A stretch of 64,000 bases of DNA from Gnetum montanum (Eukaryota > Streptophyta > Gnetopsida > Gnetales > Gnetaceae). Position numbers and translations under genes: made by a program. Positions 48,286 through 61,405 of the stretch are shown in pieces. Each line of letters starts with the position of its first letter. Within the stretch, counting starts at the first letter, position 1. The notes below the pieces were generated by a model that worked only from the letters and a program-made list of their open reading frames with translations, was not told the origin of the DNA and did no database searches. The stretch is taken from assembly GCA_015680685.1 (NCBI GenBank), contig MNCI01023453.1, forward strand, positions 1 through 64,000, written 5' to 3'.

Positions 48286-49144
48286 TGATCAACAGTGAGT
48301 ATACCCCATGCCCAACCATACGAATCACTAGTGTCCACTAAGTGATCCAATCAAAATCCACAGACTTTAGGTTTCTAAGTACACTAGTCCTAGGAAGTGA
48401 ATATAACCATTACAATCATTGTCTTCTCAGTTCCACTTGTAAAATTCAAGTGTATGGTTAAGTGTAACTAGGCTATATAATTTTTATCTTTTTATCTTTT
48501 ATGAATTAAGTTGCCTAAGAAAAAGAATAAAATAATTGAATGCTTAATTAATCTAATAACTAGCCAATATTTAACTAATCCTAACATAAGTATTTGTTCC
48601 CACTTTCTGTACACATCTTGAACACGTTATAGTGCCACTAGGTTACCAAGCATTAAGCACTACTGGGATTATCAAGTGTTAAACGTATGCTCAAAGTGGT
48701 TGTACTTATGTATGTTATTTAATCAATATTAATTAATTACTTAGAAACATAAAAGTAAATTGCATGAACATTAAATGCATAAGCAAACAAGTAATCTATT
48801 CCAAGCACTGCAAGGTTTAATCATAAAAGCTTGTCTTTATTGCTATTCACACTAAGGTGCTCTAGTATATCAGTGCTCGAATAAAGATCCATACACTTCT
48901 TAACTACTACTATAGGTACTCAAAAAATATTCTAACTTTCAAAGAAAAAAACTACAAGAGCTTTAGTACAATTACTCAAAAAATTGTCATAAATGTGGTA
49001 GGTAGATGCACATTTATAGGAAAAATTAGGGTTCCATATCAATAGGTACATGTCAACATATCAAATCCTACATCTACGAAATCCCATCAACGAGGTCATG
49101 TCAATGTCATATCATTGATGTGACCTAACTATTATGACTCATTA
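48286..49144 (-). repeat. E3 3' LTR
   Basis: The plus-strand start TGATCAACAGTGAGTATACC and end GACTCATTA align with the other E3 LTR (TGATTAACAGTGAGTATACC ... AACTCATCA). The terminal CA has become TA. Confidence 0.85.
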
Positions 49145-49158
49145 TACCCCTAGGACTA
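49145..49158 (-). promoter_or_regulatory. E3 polypurine-like tract
   Basis: The minus strand reads GTCCTAGGGGTA directly before the 3' LTR start. It corresponds in position to the clearer PPT of E2. Confidence 0.5.
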
Positions 49159-49666
49159 AATGAAAACTCATCCTCAAGTGAAAAAAAGAAGGAAAAAGTT
49201 CTCTACAAAAATTTTGGAAGGTATGGGATTATTTACTAACTACAAACACACAAAAGAAACACAACAAAAACTAAGTGCCCAAGTGTACAATTTTACAGTC
49301 ATTACAAAAATTGGTGTTTAGGATAACAAAATTGAACACCAAGACAAAAATGACAATTACAAGTCCTCAAATGTTTGGAAGATGATGAAGAAAATTAGAT
49401 GATCTTAGGTGGTGGAGGTTCATGAGGTTCCGTAGGACCTTCTCCTACTTTGAGCCCCTACGGTGGTTGAGGTAGTTATTGTGGCTGTTCTATGATAGCT
49501 ACAACTACTTGTGGAAGATAGAAGATATTCAACAATGCCTTCATCTTCTCCTCCTTACTCCAGGAATCATTCATGGTTCACACTCCTTTAATAATGTGGG
49601 CTGAAATGGGAATATCCCATAGATAGGGTATTTTTGAGAATAGCTCGTTCACATTGACAAACTAGA

Positions 49667-52100
49667 TACTAAACTACTTGTGTTCAATGTTGATTTCCTT
49701 GAGTGCATTCTGTAGCTTCTCATAGTCATTCATCCTCTTGGCTAGGTTCTCAATACTTGGTATTTGATCAATGAACTTTGTCTTGAAAACCTCGAGCTTC
49801 ACATTTGCAACCTCAAGCTTTTTCTTAGTCTCTTTATGATTTTTGAACTCTACCTTGTACAACAAGTACAAGTTGGTCATCTGCTTCTCCAATTCTAACC
49901 ATGGCCTTCCAATAATCAACATTGCCAAGTTTACATGTCAAAGGTTGGCAAGCTCCATATATTCTATCATTTCCTGGATCTGCAACTTGTTCATGTAGAT
50001 TTTAGCCTTGTTGTATATGTTCACCTCATCAAAGATAGGCTACCATACATCACCTTCTTACTGGAGCTGCTAGAAAGTCTCATTGACTTTTGCCTTTGCC
50101 AATTGGATGTGCTTCTCATTGATTTCATTTTACAATTTCACATAGTCCCTATAAGGATTTTTCACCCTTTTAAAAATAAGGGCCTTATTTTTCTAGTTGG
50201 CAATATCAATTATAAATTTCTAGCATAAGGCATAAACTTTCTCCATTGGAAGGTTTCTATTCTCTATTGCCAACCTCCTTAGTTCAATGTTCATCCTAGC
50301 TAGTTGCTCCTACTATTGATGGATAAATTTAGACATTTTTTATTTCTATGCATCAACATTTTGTAGGTGATGATTTTCTATAGTCAGGGCCTTATTCTCG
50401 TAGTGAGTCTAAATCAAGTCCTTTTGAATGTTGTGCATCATGGCATCAGCCAAGGACTAGTCAAAGAATGTCATCTCATCTGCATACTAAACCTCTTTGG
50501 TTTGAATCTATTAGAAAGCATCATCCCCCATTATTTCTTGTTTAAGTAGTGTAGGATCAGTAAGGAGGGCTCTCAGTTCGACAACTTTCATAGCCAAGCA
50601 TTGGTTTTCAGCTCAAGCTATTTCAAGTTACCCCTTCATGATGATGCATTTGCCCCTTACCTCAAGTAGCTTTAACTAGGTTGTAGTGATGGGATTCAGA
50701 AGGTTAGAGACATCTAGAATCGATTACTTGGTTACCACAAATCATTCCACCAATTCCTTATGCTAGGCTACACTCAATGTTTTGCTAAGAGTGCTTGTAG
50801 ACATCTACACATCTCTAAGTGTAGAAATGTTGAGTACAAATGCTACAAGCACATTGAGTGCTTCAACCACTCTATTAGTAACCACTTCAGCTATTTTCTC
50901 TTATCCATGGTGTTACATCACCAAGATAATTGCCTCCTCCCCCTCCTCCAAATGTACTAAAAAGGTAGTAGCATTCCTAGAGATTCCTAGGAATTACTAC
51001 TATTTTGAGTGGAACACCATTACTTCTCAGGTGCTTAGATTTGACCTTGCAGACATTTGCATGCATTGGGTTGAGAAAATTGATGCTCCACCCACCATCT
51101 AGCTTACTATTTTGGTGACATCATTGAGGTGGCTCATGGCTGGTCTATACATAGATGTGTTACCACTACTCATTTGTACTTACTACTATTGTTGTTACAA
51201 TAACTATTCTTGGAGTTCATGCATGCACTCAATGGCAATGTAGGTCTCTACCTTTATCTCATGAGTGGATGATGGAGGTGATGGTTGTTGCTCCACTTTT
51301 TCGATCACATTTATAGGCATCTTGGCCTTCATCATCTCTACATAGAAAGCAATTGGAGTGCGTTCAACTACATCATTTGTGTAGCAAGTTATGCCTCCCC
51401 TCTTGCAAAATTTTTTGATGAGGCATGGAAAAGAAAGTGCCTTCCTCCCACATTAGTTCTCAAAGTGCTTCTCTATCTCAAGGTAGAGGTTGATAGAGAA
51501 TTTATCACTTAGAGTAGTGCATGCATAGGTGAAGAAGGCTATGATTTTTTTGGGCCTTACTATTGGATTGAGGTGAAAGGGTATAATTTTAAAGTATACA
51601 CATTCTGTCATGGTGTGTGCACCAAGATCCTTGTAGTCCACTCCATAACACTAATGCATCCATTCTTTCTTTACATTTGGATATTCCTGTATCAAAATTT
51701 CTACAATATTGACCCTAGTTTCAAGAAACTCAAGGACCTCATAAATTACTTTCACCAAGTAGGACATAGAAATGTTCTTGATTTTGACCATGGAATTGGC
51801 CTATCTATTGTTTCAAAAAAAGGTATTTCTCTTCCATGTACCAATCTCTGTTGGAAGTCATGATGGGCCACATGGAAGAGCTTTATAGTTGAGCTTTAAC
51901 TTTTGGAGGAGCAAACTCCAAAATGGATTCAAAGTTTAGCCCTTGAATTATAGATTTCTAGATCTTCTTAGATGGGATCTACTTAAGGTAGGCATATGTC
52001 AAGGTGACTTCAAGGTTTGTTCTTGGCCCTAGTGCTTCATCTCGGTGTGATTGTTCTATCTTAATTGCATTAAAAATATTTCTAATATATTCCACTTTGA
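49667..52100 (-). pseudogene. E3 extra sense ORF: transposon-protein-like domain plus coiled coil
   Basis: One minus-strand frame (codon starts at positions 2 mod 3) runs from about 51780 to 49667, over 2 kb, with almost no frameshift. The N-terminal part reads YPNVKKEWMHQCYG with Q shown for a TAG, then VRPKKIIAFFTYACT, LYLEIEKHFEN and SFPCLIKKFCKRGG. This layout resembles the putative plant transposon protein domain found in accessory ORFs of large plant elements; the match is by eye. A glutamine-rich run of mixed CAA/TAA/TAG follows near 51180-51210. From about 50650 to 49674 the protein is a long coiled coil (NHKETKKKLEVANVKLEVF, LAKRMNDYEKLQNALKEI). Another frame continues upstream to about 52100. 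It sits between integrase and 3' LTR in sense orientation, like the env-position ORF of Athila. Confidence 0.65.
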
Positions 52101-52280
52101 GCTCCTCCTAAATAGGTCCCGTTGTGTGGATTTCTACAACATGCTCCTTGCGTTATTCTTAGTCACTCCTAGTTCATGGTTTTTTGTCCTTTGGTTGGGA
52201 TGGTCCTCTCTCTTACTTGTTCTTTTCCTTAGGTGTCATCTATGGACACAACATAACCAAGGATTAACATACAATCTGTA

Positions 52281-54330
52281 ACTTATAACATTTAAGTACC
52301 TTATCTTGTCATGAAATTATACTTTGGCTAACTTATGACCATGGTAGATTAATTATTTTAATATTATTTCTTTCATAACATCATTGGAGTTTGTTGGAGG
52401 GGTTTATCTTTTATAACCTGATTTTTTTCATGTTAGTTTATTAGTTAAACCTTTTTGGGAGTTTGAAAAATTTCAAAACTAAACATCAAAAACCTAAGGT
52501 TTGTTGCCCTCACAACAAAGACATTACCTCTAGTAGTTATAGGACTAAAGAATGGGGTTAAACAGTTTGGAATTTATGGCTCTTAGCAAGTTCAAATGTG
52601 AAAAAGATGCAAATTGTGGTCACATATTTATAGAATTGTTGTGCTACATCAACAAGGTCCTGTCAATGGGGTCTCATTTATGTGGTGGCTCGATAGACAG
52701 GGTCTTGTCGACAGAGCCTATAGAGAAATTTTTTCACTTTTAAAAATTCAAAAAATAGAAGTTAGAACATGAATTGGCAATTCTCATAGAGCCAAAAATG
52801 TCGTTAACATGATGAAATTCTTGAAGAGGGATTAATTATTCATAAAAAGGAGTTTTAGCTTGGAGAATGAATTTTTGTTGGAGAAATGCCATTAAGGAGC
52901 ACATAGTTGGATGTAACCAATGGGGTGCACAAAGGATTTAAGCATGAAACTACCTAAGGATAAGAAACTTAACTAGCCCAACCAAGAGATAAGCAAGTGG
53001 GTCCTTTCCATAGCAAGCTCATACCCTTATTGCCCTTGCATATTCTCAAACTAAGGAGTCTATGGGCCCTGTGGTTGATTTATGATTGTGGAACGTTAAG
53101 GATCTAATCCTAGAAGAATCTACCTAAGAATTTCAACACATCAAGCTAAGAAATTGAACAAAACATGGAAACTGATAGTGAGGTGAAAAATGGATGACAT
53201 TAGTAAATGATGAGGAGAGTGGAATAGAGTTTCAAATCATGGTTACATGACGTCCCTTGTGGATTTTATGATTAAATGACCCGATAAAGTCCATCCTTGG
53301 TCCAAATCAGAACCAATCTTTACTAGTGACTTTGCATTGATACTCTAAGATAAGTCCACCTCCTTATACATAAGACCACTCCCACAGATAAACCACCATT
53401 TCTAAAAGAGAAGAAAAGAAAAGCAGGAAGCGAAAAGGGGACTTAGTTAGAAGGGACCTTCAAGCATGAGTAACTTGTCTTTCTAGTCCCATAACTATTG
53501 CTTGTAGCTTGTTATTTTATCTAAGGGGTGAGCTTTAAATTTCCATCATTCTTTTTTTTTCTTTTTATTCTATTTTATGTTTTTATGGATTTTTGGATTG
53601 GAACCACACCATGCAAAGACTTTGACTTTCTATTATTAGTTGACAATAGAGTAGTAAACAACCAATGAATACACTCATGCACTCAAGAGAACATGTAAGT
53701 ATAGAGAGCATTCAATCTCCTTGAAGTCACACCCTTATCAATGCATTTATTCTTTATCAACTCTAAAAACTACCAAGGTCATAAATTTGTTAAATTTGCA
53801 TCAAGGAAAGGGGCCTCATATTTCCAAAACAAGGAACACCATAGAGTTTTGTGGATGGGTGGATGACATGGAGTCACTGCCTATTTCATGAAAAAACAAT
53901 GTCTTAGTTATCAATCATCAAAATTCAAAGATAGAATCTAGACATTAGTAATCAAATAACATTAAATACAAATCACCATTAACAAACAACCGTAGCACAT
54001 TGTTTTTTGTTGGCAACGAAGAAAAATAAAGCAAAACATTTGAAAGTATAAGAAAAATACACACTGAAATAAAGTAAAATATAAAAGAAACTGAAAAATA
54101 TGTAGGAAAGATAAAATGTACTAAAGACATTGTAAAACAAAAAAAATGGTGTATAATGAAAAAGTGTAAAAACAAAAATGTGTAAAAATTAAGAAGCCAC
54201 TTGTATGATTAGCATGAATGACCATCATTCCCACAACTAAGTTGGAAGAAAGATATTTGAAATATTGAGTAAGGTTGTCTATATAAATAGGTGTTTCTAA
54301 CACTTGCTCTCTTGGGTTCATTAAAAGGTT
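52281..54330 (-). other. E3 non-coding spacer
   Basis: Homologous to the E2 spacer at 32022-34260 (see shared blocks there). No supported coding frame; the open frames at 52552-52743 and 53945-54321 are short and low-complexity. Confidence 0.6.
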
Positions 54331-54339
54331 TAACTTATT

Positions 54340-57300
54340 TTGTGTTGACTAGTAATTTCTTGTTTGGGCTTTTAGGTTTCTAGATCAACATGGACTGAGA
54401 AGAAAAGGTTTCATAGATTATATAAGGCCCCTTCCACAATGTTTGGAACTTAGTTCTTTGTGGCACATGTGTGGGGTTCTAGTAAAGAACCTTATCTCCT
54501 AGTTAAAGTTTTATCCTTCTTATTTTGAGGTCATGGCATTACTTGTTGAATACCTTGTGTACTTTATTCAAGGATAGGGCCACCAATCAATTCTCATCTA
54601 GCATGTTAATGTTGATCAGTCTCCCTTTCTATGCTAGACTAAGGTCAAGGTCAAGATCACAGGCTATTGAAAGTGTATGAAGCTAAAACTATATAGGGAG
54701 AGTTGGTAGTTTTCCATACACTAGCTCATAGGGAGAATAGCCTATAGAGAGTTTCCATGTTTAGTAGTAGAACGAAAGGGCATTGTTAAGCTTAGTTCTC
54801 CAATCTCCTATATTTGCTAATTTTTTGTATTAAGATCTTAGTCATCTTCCTATTCATAATCTCAACTTGGCCATTGGCTTGGGGGTGGTAATATCTTGTT
54901 AATTTATGTTCTACCCCCAAGTGTTGCATGATTTTTTAAAAGGTGGTACCTATAAAATGAGCACCATTATCAAAAATTAATGCACATGGAACCACAAACT
55001 TTTTTACAACATTTTGTTGTACAAACCAAGTAGCTATGGAAGGTGTATAGTTGGTGACAGTTGTTGCTCTTACCCATTTCATATAATAGTCAACAAAGAC
55101 TATGATTTATGCCTTTTCAATTAACATGGATGTGATGTGAGCTATGAAGTTAATGCCCCAAGTGTCACTGGGTTCCAATGGTTGGATCCACTACTAAGGT
55201 CCCTCCATATGAGCAATCATCCCACCATCACATTGACAACATTCACAAGAGTAGATGAATTAGTGATAATCCTTGAAGAGTGTTGGCCAATAATACCTTG
55301 CCATCAAGATCTTAATGGCCATGTGTCTTCCAACATAGTGGCCCCCACAAGGATTCTCATGAGCATCTTAGAGAATGTGTAGTTGATTAGCATCAGGAAC
55401 ATACCAACAAACTAGGCCATCAGCACACACCTTGTAAAGGTGTCCATTCATCCCCATGAAGCATTTGGACTAATGAAGAAATTGTTGTTTCTTCCTATAA
55501 TTGAGAACTTGTGGCATCTCTTGAGTGAGAAGATAAGTGAGGATGCCATTATACTAATTAGGTTCAATAAGAACTTGTTCATTTATAGCACTACCAAAGA
55601 GGAGTTCATGTGAAAACTGATCAAAAAGTTAGCTTTTCTCTTCTTTGTTGTTCCATCATAACCGAGACAAGTGGCTAGCAATCACATTCTCAGTTTTCTA
55701 TTAAATTACCATCATGAGATTGAATTCCTACAAGATAACAAGCCACTGTATGACACAAGGGTTCATTATTGGTTTGTTCATCAACAACTAGATTGCATTG
55801 TGATCAATGTACATAAACACCTTGTACCCAAGCACATAGTGTCTTAATTTTTCTAAGGCATACACCACCACCATCAATTATTCTCTTTTTTTTGGTATAA
55901 TTCATTTGTGCACTCATAATTCTTATGCTCATGTAGTTGATTTAGTAAAGACATTTCTAATCATCCAACTATGTGACCATAGATCCCAAAGAATAATTTG
56001 ATGCATTCATCATTATTTGAAATGGTCTAGAAAATTTAAGTGCTCATAGAATTTGAGTTTCTACAAGCTTCTACTTAAGTTGCTAGAATGCCTTCTCACA
56101 TTTCTCAATCCATATGAATAGAGCATCCTTCTTTGATAGCTCCACCAATATTTTAATGATCTTAGAGAGATTCTCTATGAATCACTTGTAGTAGCCAATG
56201 TGACCAAGGAATGCTTGGATATCTTTGATAGTTTCTAGGTGGTGGGTAATTCCTTGAATGACCATTATTTTATTTAGGTTCAACTCAATACTTGCTTGTG
56301 ATATTTTGTGCCCCAAGAAAATGCCCTCCTAGACCATTAGATGGCTCTTTTGTTAGTTGAATCAAAGGCTCATATTCACATACCTTTTTAGCACTTTCTC
56401 AAGGTGGTCTAGGGCTTACTCAAATTTAGCATAATAGGTGGAAAAGTCATCCATGAAGACTTCCATTTCACTACCAATCTACTATTGAAAGATGCTTAGG
56501 ATAAGGCATTGGAAGATTATAGGGACATTTCACAAACCAAATGGCATCTTTCTTTATGCAAAAGTTTTTCATGAACTTGTAAATGTGGTTTTGTCCAAAT
56601 CTTTGGATGCAACCTAAATTTGGTTATAGCCACTATAACCATCTAGAAAGTTATAATCGCAATGCCTAGAGATGATGTCCAACAACTAGCCCACAAATGA
56701 CAATGGAGAATGATCTTTGTAAGTCACCATGTTCAATAAGTTAATACAAATCCTCCACTTGCCACCTTTCTTTGGTACTATTACAAGTCGCTAACCCACT
56801 TGCTATCTGCAATGGGATACATGAACCCCATCTTGAAGAGTTTCTTAATTTCCTCTTTCATCATTTGCTTCAATTTTGGGTTCAATCACCACTACAGTTG
56901 TCTCCTTCGCTTTATGGAAGGATTTGTATAGATATGGTGTTGGCATATCCTAGGATCAATCCTAGTGAGCTTAGGATATGAACAAGTAAAGGTTGTTGGT
57001 CATTTGTTAACCATCTTCAATAGCTTCTCTTTTTGTTTAGGAGTAAGATTAACATTGATTATCATCAGCTTTGCATTATTTAGAAAAGCATATTCCATGC
57101 CAATAGGGAGAGTTTTTAACTCTAGAAGCTCATGTTTGAAACTTTTGGGGATTTCCAACTCTCCCCAATTGGTGTCATTAGGTTCATCATCAGATAGTTG
57201 GTGATGAACTCACTCCAGTTCATCTATGCCTTTAACATAGGCACTTGTGAAGCTCTTAGTTAGATTGATGAAAATTATTGAGCTACTATCAAGATTAGAT

Positions 57301-57950
57301 TTCAACCACTAGATGCCCTCCATTTTTTGAGTTGGTACATATAGACACCTTTGAATTTCAGATACATCTTCACACGACATGCATGTTGCAATAGATATAC
57401 TTTTCATAGATTATAGTTTCTGCACATAGTTGCACCTTTCATCATTGTACATGATGCATGAAACTCTCTTCTTCTCTATATTTCCAAAAGCATTTTCCTT
57501 GAAAATCTCCAAGGAGAGGTCTCTGATTCCCAACCATGCATCAGTGGTGCTTAACTAAGCCATTCCCATGATGATTGGGAAGTCTCCCTTGTAATTATCA
57601 ATATGAATTACTAGAAAGTCAATAGTATAGGACCATCCATATATGGTAATTAGAGGAATAGTGAGGAACTAGTATGCCAAATCAAGATAAATGTTGCTCT
57701 TCTTAAGTGGAGGCAGGTTCTTGGCTTTGTACATCTCATGAGAAATCATATTTACACAATAACGTGAATCTAGAAGAGCTTTGTAAGGATCATTCCTAGT
57801 GATTTGTAGGTAAATAAGGGAAATATCAGGATTAGATATTTTTCTGGGAAGATGGCTAGCCTAAATCCAATCAGTTATCACATGGGTCAATATGATAGTA
57901 TGCACATTAGAAGGCATTTGTTTTGAAGGGTTATTAAAGGATGTAAATGC
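54340..57950 (-). pseudogene. E3 pol fossil: protease, RT, RNase H, integrase
   Basis: Minus-strand order. Protease, about 57950-57400. RT, about 56950-56000, with KKLFKMGFMYPIADSKWVS. RNase H, about 55900-55700, with LEKLRHYVLGYKVFMYIDHN. Integrase, about 55450-54360, with zinc-finger CECCQCDGGMIAHMEGP, WGINFIAH, YYMKWVRATTV, DNGAHF near 54970, YHPQANGQVEIMNR near 54870, and PYELVYGKLP. The first catalytic aspartate of the integrase is asparagine (AAC at 55149-55151), while the second D and the E are kept. Many stops are present, mostly at Q or W positions. The domain order RT-RH-INT is that of Ty3/gypsy. Confidence 0.85.
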
Positions 57951-60409
57951 AGAGGATGAGGGAGAAGCAAGGCTATTAGCCATGTATGTTTATGAGGGCT
58001 TTGTAAAACTATTGGTTTGGAAAAATGATTTTTTTTTTTTTTGGAATTTGGTTTCCAAACCACTCAACTAAGGAGCCAATTGGAATTTCATCCTACATTA
58101 ATGGAGCAAATGGTAAGTAAGTTGAGGGCAAAGGAACATGTGTAGAAGAATTAGAAGGGTAATGAGGAAATGGGAATTCCCTCTTGGATATTATGCTCTA
58201 TAATATTTAGAAAGGTAGTAGTGATACTAGAATAAAGCATGACTAGAAGAGTCATGCAAAAATATGGGCTGCTGAACATAGTACTCATATGGATCAGGCT
58301 ATTAGCAAGGGTACTCCTGCCTTGGTGGTGGCATCCCCCATGATTATGGGTGCTACCATGTATGGTACTACTTATAAGGTTTTAGTGGAGCTCCAGTTGG
58401 ATAGTATGCGTATTATTGGTGGACTTACTTGGGGTTACTTAGAGGATAAGGCAACCTTCTAGGTGTTTTCCTTCTTGCTAGTCTAAGATTTAGAGTGTAG
58501 ACCCAAGACTCTTGCAAGGGTGACACAATAGGGAAACATCCCTTAGGATGTTCATATTGACATATGTCATACTCACCATTATCATCTGTTTTAAAGCCCA
58601 CAACCCCATCTACTATAGCATCCTTACCCTTATCCCTTTTCTAGGCACATTTAGCTTCCTTTCTTCCCCTACGATTATGATCACTAGTTTGCTTTTTGGA
58701 TTCCTTTTCTATTTTCAAAGTAGTTTGGAACTTTTCATACAAAGAGTTTTACATTTTATCTACCATGGATGGAATTTCAAAAATAGACTTCTAAATCAAC
58801 AAGGTCTTTCGTTCCACCACCTCATCAAGTGGTGCCTCCTCATTTTTACAAAAATAGACTTTCCATTTTTGTAATGGAAGGTTTCCAATTGTACTCCTCT
58901 GTACTTTTCCTTTTTCTTAATTCTACTTCTTCCTAGGTAACCTACTCTATCAACCTTTGAATATGATGGACCCTTAATTTTGAAAGTCTCCCTTAGGCAT
59001 AGATCCCAAGAGTTCTTCTTGTTTTTATGCAAAGTCCATAAATGATATGATAAATTTGCTTCCTTTGAGAATACCATGGCTACGACATCAATGTAAAAGG
59101 GAATAGAAATTTTCCACGGCTATGTCCAAGGGTTCATATGTTCCTTGTTTCCAACCTTTGATCTACTTTCTTAGGTTGGACACTCAAGAATATGTTTGAT
59201 ACTTGTCATTAAAGAGCTCAAACATTGTACTCCATCTGTGGCTAATTCCAGCTCCATGGATGAGTACCAACTTTTAGCTTCTTTGATAAGTGTCCTTGGG
59301 AATATCTTTAAATTTTTCCATTAATTCTCCATGTTTGGTAAGGCATAGAAATCATGAAAAGCTTGAAGATGGTTTTGCAAATATGACTTGTACCTACTTT
59401 AAACTTAGGAATATTGTTCATATCCAACTACTTGATTTTGCTATCTTTCACATGCCTTGTTGGAATTATCATTACCTCTGCAATGTTCAACATATTTTAA
59501 GCTACAAGGAAAGGCTTATCATAGTCATGGCCTTTGTAATGGAAATGATGCCTATGATTCCCTCTACTATGCCTTCTTTCGTGGTTGTAGACCTCCCTTG
59601 ATTTCCCATGTCCCTAATCTTGACTAGTTCAGTGGACCCTATGATCTTCTTTGTCCAATTGGTCACCTCCATTATGGTCATGTCCTCTGTGACTTCAGTC
59701 AAATCTAAAGAAGGAAGAACAAGATGAAGAAGATGAAGAGGAAGAAGGACTAGCATCACCATGGGTTTTGCCACCTCCTCTTCTATGGTCATGGCCACGA
59801 TCATCATCATGATGCCTATGCTTATCCCTACCATGCCTCCCATATTTGGATCACCCATGATCATGGAACTCATTCTTGCTTGAACTAAGATTATTTATAG
59901 TGGACTATAAGTTCTAGTTCAAGTCCCCTTCATTGAAGCCAAGGGGAGAAGAGTTAGTGAATTGAGAATCCCTAGAGAAGTTATCTTCAATATCTTTTTG
60001 GCCTAGCAAGAACAAGGGGTAATTGAAGCATTTCTACTTCGAAGCTCCATAGTGCCTCTCCTATTACCAATCTCTTCTTCATTATGCCTTCGTGAGATGG
60101 TAAATCCCTAGAGTCATGGTCCTTCACAATGTATTTGACATGAAGCCCTTGGATGCCCAACCTCATAAGAGTTTGAAGTAACATCATAGAAACTGATCAA
60201 TTAGGCAGCAACACAAGGTTTCCCTCCATGTTCCTCCACCACATATGTTCATCCTAATGTTGTATGAAGTTTAAGTCTAACACATACTCATTTTGATGAG
60301 TATATACCACTTTGCATTATTGGGGCACTTGCTTATTTGACCTTTGATTTCTTTGTTGATTGAATGTATTCTTGAACTTCGGTGAAAAATCTTCCTTATA
60401 GGAAGACAT
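57951..60409 (-). pseudogene. E3 gag fossil
   Basis: Starts at ATG 60407-60409 (MSSYKEDFSPKFKNTF), 130 bp inside the PBS. Shared boxes with E1 gag include EYVL, MWWRN and HVKYIVKDHDSRDLPSH near 60190-60100. A serine/acidic-coded patch lies near 59700-59760, and a Y/P/G/Q-rich C-terminal segment near 58160-58500. Stops and some frameshifts break it. No CCHC knuckle was recognised. Confidence 0.7.
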
Positions 60410-60540
60410 TTGAGATTGGAAAAAAATAATAGTGTGATTTTAATATTATTATTACTAAGAATGATTACAACTTTAAAGTTCACTCTAATGATGTTGAATA
60501 GTTTTCACCATGTCCCAGATAGCACACATAGCTAACTAAA

Positions 60541-60559
60541 GTCCCTAACAATGGCACCA
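60541..60559 (-). promoter_or_regulatory. E3 primer binding site (tRNA-Asp-like)
   Basis: The minus strand reads TGGTGCCATTGTTAGGGAC, one base after the 5' LTR. Compared with the plant tRNA-Asp PBS TGGCGCCGTTGCCGGGGA, the changes are chiefly CG to TG or CA and C to T. Confidence 0.75.
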
Positions 60560-60560
60560 A

Positions 60561-61405
60561 TGATTAACAGTGAGTATACCCTATGCCCAACCATAGAAAT
60601 CACTAGTTTCCACTAAGAGATTTAGTCAAATTCTACAAACTTTAGGTTTCTAAGTACATTCGTTCTAGGGAGTGAATCTAATCATTGAAATCGTTGTCTT
60701 CCTAATTCCACTTTTGAAATGCAAGTGTATGGTTAAATGTAATTGAGGCATATCATTTTTATCATTTTATGTTTTATGAATTAATTCATCTAAGAACAAG
60801 AATAAAGTAATAAAATGCTTAATTAATCTAATAACTAGCTAATATTTAACTAATCCTAACATAAGCATCCATTCTCACTTTCCATACACATCCTGAACAT
60901 GTTATAGTGCTACTAGATTACCAAGCATTAAACATATGCTTAAAGTGGTCATTTGTATGTTAACTATTTAATCAATATTAATTAATTACTTAGAAACATT
61001 AAAGCAAATTGCATAAATATTAAATGTATAAGGAAATAATTAATCTATTCCAAGTGCTACAATGTTTGATCATAAAATCTCGTCTTTATTGTCATTCACA
61101 CTGAGGTGCTTAGGTACATCTATGCTCAAAAAAAGATCCATACACTTTCTTGACTTCTAATGTGGGCACTTAAAAATATTTTAACTTACAAATGGAAAAC
61201 CTACAAAGCTTCACTACAACTACTCAAATATTACCATAAATGAAATAAGTAGGTGCACATTTATAGATGAAAATAGGATGCCACATCAACAAGTACACAT
61301 CAACGTGTCAAACCCTATGTTGATGAGATCACATCAATGAGATCCCATCAACGATGTTGTGTGGATGACATCCCATCAACACAGCCCAACTGTGAGAACT
61401 CATCA
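60561..61405 (-). repeat. E3 5' LTR
   Basis: The plus-strand ends are TGATTAACAGTGAGTATACC and AACTCATCA; 845 bp. It aligns to the 3' LTR along its length, with blocks such as CTTTAGGTTTCTAAGTACA and TTAATCAATATTAATTAATT in both. Confidence 0.85.

Larger units (their letters stand above)
48286..61405 (-). mobile_element. E3: 13.1-kb Tat-type gypsy element with an extra ORF
   Basis: Two homologous LTRs bound it: 48286-49144 (3') and 60561-61405 (5'). On the minus strand the order is 5' LTR, tRNA-Asp-like PBS, gag, protease, RT, RNase H, integrase, spacer, extra ORF, PPT-like tract, 3' LTR. Flanking 5-mers AAATT (48281-48285) and AAAGT (61406-61410) match at four of five bases and are a likely target duplication. 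All coding parts carry stops. Its gag, spacer and LTR type match E1 and E2, so these form one family. It is the most complete autonomous-type member here. Confidence 0.85.

Noticed and set aside
50760-51863. Several plus-strand open frames
   Set aside because: They are antisense to the long minus-strand accessory ORF of E3, which has consistent codon structure across the whole interval.
59502-59873. 123-codon methionine- and isoleucine-rich ORF on the minus strand
   Set aside because: Unusual composition (Met/Ile/Glu/Val) reflects an off-frame reading of the gag region; no family likeness.
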